From NCBI GenBank assembly GCA_039822785.1, contig JBCBMO010000003.1:62001-126000 (forward strand): DNA of 64,000 nt, written 5' to 3'. Under the pieces are notes generated by a model, which saw only the letters and a program-made list of their open reading frames with translations, was not told where the DNA came from and did no database searches. This stretch comes from Thermohalobaculum sp039822785 (GTDB lineage: Bacteria > Pseudomonadota > Alphaproteobacteria > Rhodobacterales > Rhodobacteraceae). Position 1 is the stretch's first letter. Each line of letters begins with the position of its first letter. Of this stretch, positions 59,453 to 64,000 are shown piece after piece. The translations under genes were made by a program, and so were the position numbers.

Positions 59453-60334
59453 TCAGCTATAGGCGATCGCGAGGAGTGCGACGCCCAGCGCCAGTCGGTA
59501 GAGCACGAACGGTGTCATCGTCCACCGTGCCCGGAACATGCGGAACATGACGATCATCGCGATGAAGGCGGCGATGCAGGACAGCCCGCCGGCGATGGCC
59601 ATGTCGAGGTACAGGCCGCTGCGCAGGGCGAGCGACCCTTCGGGCGTTGCGGCGACGGCGGCGCTGACGCCCGTGGTCTCGATGCTCACGATCTCCACCG
59701 CCGCTGCGGCGAGGATGACGGGGATGGCCATGACGAGGGAGAGGCGCGCCGCCTCCTCCCGCTCGAAGCCAAGCGCGCGGGCGGCGGTCATGGTGATGCC
59801 GGCGCGGGAGGTGCCGGGGATCAGGGCCAGGGCCTGGGCGAGGCCCATGATCACGGCATCCTGCAGCCGCCAGCCCGGCACGTCGCCCTCGGGCGTTTTC
59901 TGGGGCAGCTCTGCGCGCCGCTCAGGCCCATAACGGTCGGCGAGCCAGAGCAGGATACCGCCGATCAGTGTCGCCCAGCCGATGACCTCGATGGCGCGCA
60001 GGTCCTCGATCAGCCCCGAGAGCTTGAGGCCGAGCCCGAAGGCGATCGCGGGCACGGTGGCGATGCCGACCAGAAAGGCGAGGCGGGCATCTGCGGTCTC
60101 CCACCGCCGGGTGAGGAGATGGACCGACCCGATGGCCAGACGCGCCGTCTCCGCCCGGAAGTAGAGGCAGACCGCGATCAGGGTCCCCAGGTGCACGGCG
60201 ATATCCAAGGCGACGCCCTGATCCGGCCGGCCGGTGAGCAGGGGCCAGAGGATCAGGTGACCGGAGGAGGAGATCGGCAGGAACTCGGTGATGCCCTGGA
60301 TGATGGCCAGGATCACGAGGTCGAGCAGGGGCAT
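59453..60334 (-). CDS. uppP: Undecaprenyl-diphosphatase
   Basis: Membrane phosphatase that recycles undecaprenyl pyrophosphate for peptidoglycan and O-antigen synthesis (BacA family, bacitracin resistance). From ATG 60334 (MPLLDLVILAIIQGITEFLPISSSGHLIL) it has 293 residues and about seven to eight membrane segments. Catalytic signatures QGITEFLPISSSGHL and the second PGTSRAGITMTAARALGFEREEAARLS are present. Likely co-transcribed with the glsB-like gene. Confidence 0.95.
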   Translation of the reverse strand: MPLLDLVILAIIQGITEFLPISSSGHLILWPLLTGRPDQGVALDIAVHLGTLIAVCLYFRAETARLAIGSVHLLTRRWETADARLAFLVGIATVPAIAFGLGLKLSGLIEDLRAIEVIGWATLIGGILLWLADRYGPERRAELPQKTPEGDVPGWRLQDAVIMGLAQALALIPGTSRAGITMTAARALGFEREEAARLSLVMAIPVILAAAAVEIVSIETTGVSAAVAATPEGSLALRSGLYLDMAIAGGLSCIAAFIAMIVMFRMFRARWTMTPFVLYRLALGVALLAIAYS

Positions 60335-60583
60335 CGGGCAACTCCGCACTTGGGCCGGTTTGCTCTGCCTTCCCCATCGGCAGAGTGCAATGCGAAAAGA
60401 AGGTCAAAATAGCTGTCATAAATACACAGGTGGGCCGCCCGGCGCGGCGCCGCGCCGCAACATGCCGGCCAATTTTGCTGGCAAAAGGTAACCAATACTG
60501 ACTTTTCATCCCCGCGCGCTTTGTGTAGACAGCGCGCTCAGCCACGGGGCCGGTCTGCCGGCACCTGCTAAGGGAGGTCCGCC

Positions 60584-62017
60584 ATGGTGCAGAAGATGCT
60601 GCAGTTCACCAAGCTCGACCGTGTCACGCCCGAAAAGCGTGATGCCGAGGAGCGGACGCAGGATTTCGGCGAGATCTACCGCGAGTTCGCGATGGAGAAG
60701 GCGGAACAGCAGGCCGCCCGCTGCAGCCAGTGCGGCGTGCCCTTCTGCCAGTCCGGCTGCCCGCTGCACAACAATATCCCCGATTGGCTGAAGGCGACCG
60801 CCGAGGGGCGCCTGCGCGAGGCCTATGAGCTGTCCTCGGCCACCAATACCTTCCCCGAGATCTGCGGGCGCATCTGCCCGCAGGATCGGCTGTGCGAGGG
60901 CAACTGCGTCATCGAGCAGTCGGGCCACGGCACGGTCACCATCGGCGCGGTCGAGAAATACATCACCGAGGTCGCCTGGGAGGAGGGCTGGGTCGATGTC
61001 CCCACGCCCGAGCAGGAACTCGAGGCCTCGGTCGGGATCATCGGCGCGGGGCCCGCGGGCCTGGCCTGCGCCGACCGGCTGCGCCGCGCGGGCGTGCAGG
61101 TGACGGTCTATGATCGTTACGACCGCTCCGGTGGGCTGATGATCTACGGCATCCCCGGCTTCAAGCTGGAAAAGCCCATCGTCATTCGCCGCAACGAGCA
61201 GCTGCAGAAGGCGGGCGTCACCTTCGTCCTCAACTGCAAGGTCGGGGAGGACATCAGCTTCGAGGAGATCCGTGCCAAGCATGATGCGGTGCTGATCGGG
61301 ACCGGCGTCTACAAAACGCGGGAGGTCGCGGGGCCCGGGGTCGGTATGGCGGGGCTGGTGCAGGCGCTCGACTATCTGACGGCCTCAAACCGCAAGGGGC
61401 TTGGCGATGATGTGCCCGACTACGACGACGGTACGCTGAACGCCGCTGGCAAGAACGTGGTCGTCATCGGCGGCGGCGATACGGCGATGGACTGTGTGCG
61501 CACCGCGATCCGCCAGGGTGCCAAATCGGTCAAATGCCTCTACCGCCGCGACCGGGCCAACATGCCCGGCAGCCAGCGCGAGGTCGCGAACGCGGAGGAA
61601 GAGGGCGTCGTCTTCGAGTGGCTGACCGCGCCCAAGGGGTTCATCGGCGACAACCAGGTGACGGCGGTGCGGGCAGTGAGGATGCGCCTCGGCGCGCCCG
61701 ATTCCACCGGCCGGCAGGCGCCGGAGGAGATCGCGGGCTCCGACTACGACGAGCCTGCCGACCTCGCCATCCAGGCGCTTGGTTTCGAGCCCGACGATCT
61801 GCCCACGCTCTGGGGGGTCGACGGGCTGCAGGTCAGCCGCTGGGGCACGATCAAGGCCGATTTCCGCACGCATGAGACCTCGCTGCCCGGGGTCTATGCC
61901 GCCGGCGACATCGTGCGCGGCGCCTCGCTGGTGGTCTGGGCGATCCGCGACGGCCGCGAGGCGGCCGATGCGATGATCGACCGGATCCTGACCGGCGCCG
62001 CCGTCGCCGCCGAATGA
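60584..62017 (+). CDS. gltD: Glutamate synthase small subunit
   Basis: NADPH-oxidising FAD subunit of glutamate synthase, handing electrons to GltB. It has 477 residues. The N-terminal iron-sulfur cysteines are in RCSQCGVPFCQSGCPLHNN and ICGRICPQDRLCEGNC, the FAD loop is VGIIGAGPAGLACADRLRRAG, and the NADP loop is VVVIGGGDTAMDCVRTAIRQGA; it ends with VYAAGDIVRGASLVVWAIRDGREAA. It is upstream of gltB with one small gene between, in the same direction. Confidence 0.97.
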   Translation: MVQKMLQFTKLDRVTPEKRDAEERTQDFGEIYREFAMEKAEQQAARCSQCGVPFCQSGCPLHNNIPDWLKATAEGRLREAYELSSATNTFPEICGRICPQDRLCEGNCVIEQSGHGTVTIGAVEKYITEVAWEEGWVDVPTPEQELEASVGIIGAGPAGLACADRLRRAGVQVTVYDRYDRSGGLMIYGIPGFKLEKPIVIRRNEQLQKAGVTFVLNCKVGEDISFEEIRAKHDAVLIGTGVYKTREVAGPGVGMAGLVQALDYLTASNRKGLGDDVPDYDDGTLNAAGKNVVVIGGGDTAMDCVRTAIRQGAKSVKCLYRRDRANMPGSQREVANAEEEGVVFEWLTAPKGFIGDNQVTAVRAVRMRLGAPDSTGRQAPEEIAGSDYDEPADLAIQALGFEPDDLPTLWGVDGLQVSRWGTIKADFRTHETSLPGVYAAGDIVRGASLVVWAIRDGREAADAMIDRILTGAAVAAE

Positions 62018-62445
62018 CCGGCGGCGTGCAGGAGGGGCGCTGCCTCTGCGGCGCGATCAAGGTCACGCTCGCCGTGCCCGCGGCCGTGGCAGATGCGTGC
62101 CATTGCAGCATGTGCCGGCAACTCAGCGGCGGAGGGCCGCATTTCGCGGTAGAGGGCGACGGCAGGCGCCCGTGCATCGAGGGCGAGGCGGCGCTGCGCG
62201 TCTACCGTTCGTCGGACTGGGCCGAGCGGGCGTTCTGCGGGATCTGCGGCACGCCGATCTGGTACCGCTTCATCGAGGATGACTACCACTCGATCTCGGC
62301 AGGCCTCTTCGATGGCAACGAACTGACGCTGAACAAGCAGATCTTCATCGAGGAAAAGCCTGCGCTCTACGATCTGGCCAACGACACGCCGCGCCTCACC
62401 GGCGAGGAGGTCATTGCCGAGTACATGGCGAAGAAGAACGCCTGA
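62014..62445 (+). CDS. GFA/CENP-V family zinc protein
   Basis: 143 residues, starting in the gltD stop (ATGA). Zinc cysteines CLCG, CHCSMCRQLSG and FCGICGTPIWYRF define the glutathione-dependent formaldehyde-activating (GFA) family; most members have no proven activity on formaldehyde. Translational coupling to gltD and placement between gltD and gltB are unusual. Cytoplasmic; substrate unknown. Confidence 0.9.
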   Translation: MTGGVQEGRCLCGAIKVTLAVPAAVADACHCSMCRQLSGGGPHFAVEGDGRRPCIEGEAALRVYRSSDWAERAFCGICGTPIWYRFIEDDYHSISAGLFDGNELTLNKQIFIEEKPALYDLANDTPRLTGEEVIAEYMAKKNA

Positions 62446-62449
62446 GCAG

Positions 62450-62517
62450 CGGTAGGGTGGGTTTCCAACCCACCTTCCGATCACGCGACCACGGTGGGTT
62501 GGAAACCCACCCTACCG
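62450..62517. repeat. Large inverted repeat (REP-like) between GFA gene and gltB
   Basis: 68 bp: arm CGGTAGGGTGGGTTTCCAAC and onwards, about 25 bases, pairs perfectly with the complementary arm ending CCCACCCTACCG, around an 18-base loop. Each arm is itself self-complementary (GGGTGGGTTTCC / GGTTGGAAACCC type). Similar GTAGGGTGGGTT repeats are widespread in proteobacteria. It may attenuate read-through from gltD into gltB. Confidence 0.85.
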
Positions 62518-62528
62518 AGGAGCCGACC

Positions 62529-64000
62529 ATGGCACCGAAGACCGATATCGAGCGCTGGACCGCCGCCTTTGAGGATCGTGCCACCAAGCTGGCCGAGACC
62601 GGCATGTACCTGCCGGAGGAAGAGCACGCGTCCTGCGGTGTCGGCCTGGTCTGTGCCATCGACGGCGTGCCGCGCCGGTCGGTCGTGGAGAACGGCATCC
62701 AGGCACTGAAGGCCGTCTGGCACCGCGGCGCGGTCGATGCGGACGGCAAGACCGGCGATGGTGCAGGGATCTACACACAGATCCCGGTGGACTTCTTCGA
62801 GGACCAGATCCGCCGCACGGGCCACGAGCCCGACGGCAGCCTGATCGCGGTGGGCCAGATTTTCCTGCCCCGCACCGATTTCGGCGCACAGGAGACCTGC
62901 CGCGGGATCGTGGAGCGCGAGGTCCTGCGCGAGGGCTACTACATCTATGGCTGGCGCCAGGTGCCGGTGACCATCGCCGTGCTCGGCCAAAAGGCCAAGG
63001 CGACGCGCCCGGCCATCGAGCAGATCCTCATCGCCAACTCCAAGGGCGTGGACGAGGAAACCTATGAGCGCGAGCTCTTCATCATCCGTCGCCGGATCGA
63101 GAAGGCGGTGGCCGCCGCGCTGATCACCGGCTTCTACATCTGCTCGCTGTCCTGCCGCTCCCTCATCTACAAGGGCATGATGCTGGCCGAGCAGGTGGCG
63201 GAGTTCTATCCTGACCTCAAGGACGACCGGTACGTCTCCGCCCTCGCGATTTACCACCAGCGCTATTCGACTAATACCTTCCCGCAGTGGTGGCTGGCCC
63301 AGCCCTTCCGCATGCTCGCCCACAACGGCGAGATCAACACGCTGAAGGGCAACCTCAACTGGATGAAGAGCCACGAGATCCGGCTCGCCTCCAGCTTCCT
63401 GGGCGAGGCGGCGGAGGACATTAAACCCATCGTCGCCGACGGTTCTTCGGACAGCGCCGCACTGGATGCGGTCTTCGAGCTGATGGTCCGCACGGGACGC
63501 AGCGCGCCCATGGCCAAGACCCTCATGGTGCCGGAGGCTTGGTCCTCGGCCGAGGCGATGCCGGATGCCTGGAAGGCGATGTATGCCTATTCCAACGCGG
63601 TGATGGAGCCCTGGGACGGGCCCGCGGCGCTGGCGATGACCGACGGGCGCTGGGTCGTCGCGGGCCTCGACCGCAACGGGTTGCGGCCCATGCGCTATGT
63701 GGTGACACGCGATGACCTAGTGATCGCGGGCTCCGAGGTCGGCATGGTGCCCATCGACGAGACCCAGATCGTGGAGAAGGGCGCCCTCGGCCCCGGCCAG
63801 ATGCTTGCCGTCGACCTGGCCGAGGCGCGGCTGATGCACGACGCCGAGATCAAGAGCCAGCTCGCCTCCGAGCGGCCCTATGCCGATTGGACCCAGAAGA
63901 TCCTTGACCTCTCCGCTGACCTCGACGGGCTGCGTGAGGGTCGGACGCTGGAGGGCGCGGCCCTGCGGCGCCGTCAGATCGCCGCCGGCTATTCGATCGA
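62529..64000 (+). CDS. gltB: Glutamate synthase large subunit, 3' part beyond window
   Basis: Glutamine amidotransferase/FMN/Fe-S subunit converting glutamine and 2-oxoglutarate to two glutamates. ATG 62529; 490 residues are visible of about 1500. Cysteine 36 in HASCGVGLVCAIDG is the N-terminal nucleophile, so a 35-residue propeptide must be removed. The class II amidotransferase domain continues with HRGAVDADGKTGDGAG, IYHQRYSTNTFPQWWLAQPFRMLAHNGEINTLKGN. GCCGACCATGG context and the REP immediately upstream leave little leader of its own, so it probably depends on the gltD transcript. Confidence 0.97.
   Translation, partial: MAPKTDIERWTAAFEDRATKLAETGMYLPEEEHASCGVGLVCAIDGVPRRSVVENGIQALKAVWHRGAVDADGKTGDGAGIYTQIPVDFFEDQIRRTGHEPDGSLIAVGQIFLPRTDFGAQETCRGIVEREVLREGYYIYGWRQVPVTIAVLGQKAKATRPAIEQILIANSKGVDEETYERELFIIRRRIEKAVAAALITGFYICSLSCRSLIYKGMMLAEQVAEFYPDLKDDRYVSALAIYHQRYSTNTFPQWWLAQPFRMLAHNGEINTLKGNLNWMKSHEIRLASSFLGEAAEDIKPIVADGSSDSAALDAVFELMVRTGRSAPMAKTLMVPEAWSSAEAMPDAWKAMYAYSNAVMEPWDGPAALAMTDGRWVVAGLDRNGLRPMRYVVTRDDLVIAGSEVGMVPIDETQIVEKGALGPGQMLAVDLAEARLMHDAEIKSQLASERPYADWTQKILDLSADLDGLREGRTLEGAALRRRQIAAGYSI

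Overview
The window is GC-rich chromosomal DNA from an alphaproteobacterium. The gene order aroE-maf-ppsR | hemE-hemJ-rho-mnmE-mnmG-rsmG-parA-parB-holA-lptE-leuS, the lptC-lptA-lptB-rpoN-hpf-ptsN cluster, and alphaproteobacterial small families (FYDLN-acid protein, DUF1150, DUF3576) all point that way. Two OmpC-like porins, ammonium transport, PHA depolymerisation and a PQQ-type sugar dehydrogenase suggest a free-living heterotroph. The order (Rhodospirillales or Rhodobacterales grade) cannot be fixed from the sequence alone.

Layout. 1-12.4 kb: probable replication-origin neighbourhood. Genes diverge from about 2.2-2.6 kb, where DnaA-box-like sequences lie between ppsR (RP001-type) and hemE. 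Two perfect 16-bp parS sites sit inside mnmG and rsmG, next to parAB. 12.4-17.5 kb: holA, lptE, leuS and a lipoprotein on the minus strand. 17.8-20.6 kb: two tandem porins plus the 3' stub of a third. 20.6-25.6 kb: two sulfotransferases, a YggS-type PLP protein, a shortened siroheme synthase and a DEAD-box helicase. 25.7-30 kb: glnK-amtB with a candidate sigma-54/NtrC control region, and a class A PBP. 30-33.2 kb: metallopeptidase, PHA depolymerase, FYDLN protein, tRNA-Ala. 33.2-37 kb: a lower-GC accessory segment with a small unknown gene and a 923-residue modular protein. 37-43.6 kb: VTT membrane protein, methyltransferase, LysR, cytochrome c, PQQ-type sugar dehydrogenase, then a decayed pqq operon in which only the 30-residue pqqA is intact. 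43.7-47.6 kb: ribB, a MarR regulator and three flavin/NAD(P)H reductases. 47.8-50.3 kb: pyrC-pyrE, then hsp20-DUF1150 behind a candidate RpoH promoter. 50.5-57.2 kb: the long minus-strand lpt/rpoN/hpf/ptsN cluster, rnd and tRNA-Leu. 57.4-64 kb: NDUFA9-like protein, an orphan DUF1629/Imm11-like gene bracketed by hairpin repeats, glsB, uppP, gltD, a GFA protein and the start of gltB.

Functional themes are origin and segregation, LPS transport (LptA, B, C, E plus KdsD), nitrogen assimilation (GlnK, AmtB, GltBD, RpoN, PtsN), tRNA modification and flavin chemistry. The most unusual items are a roughly 215-bp structured repeat present downstream of both parB and the PBP gene, the internally deleted pqq operon, the porin stub, a siroheme synthase that has lost most of its methyltransferase domain, and the repeat-bracketed immunity-like gene.
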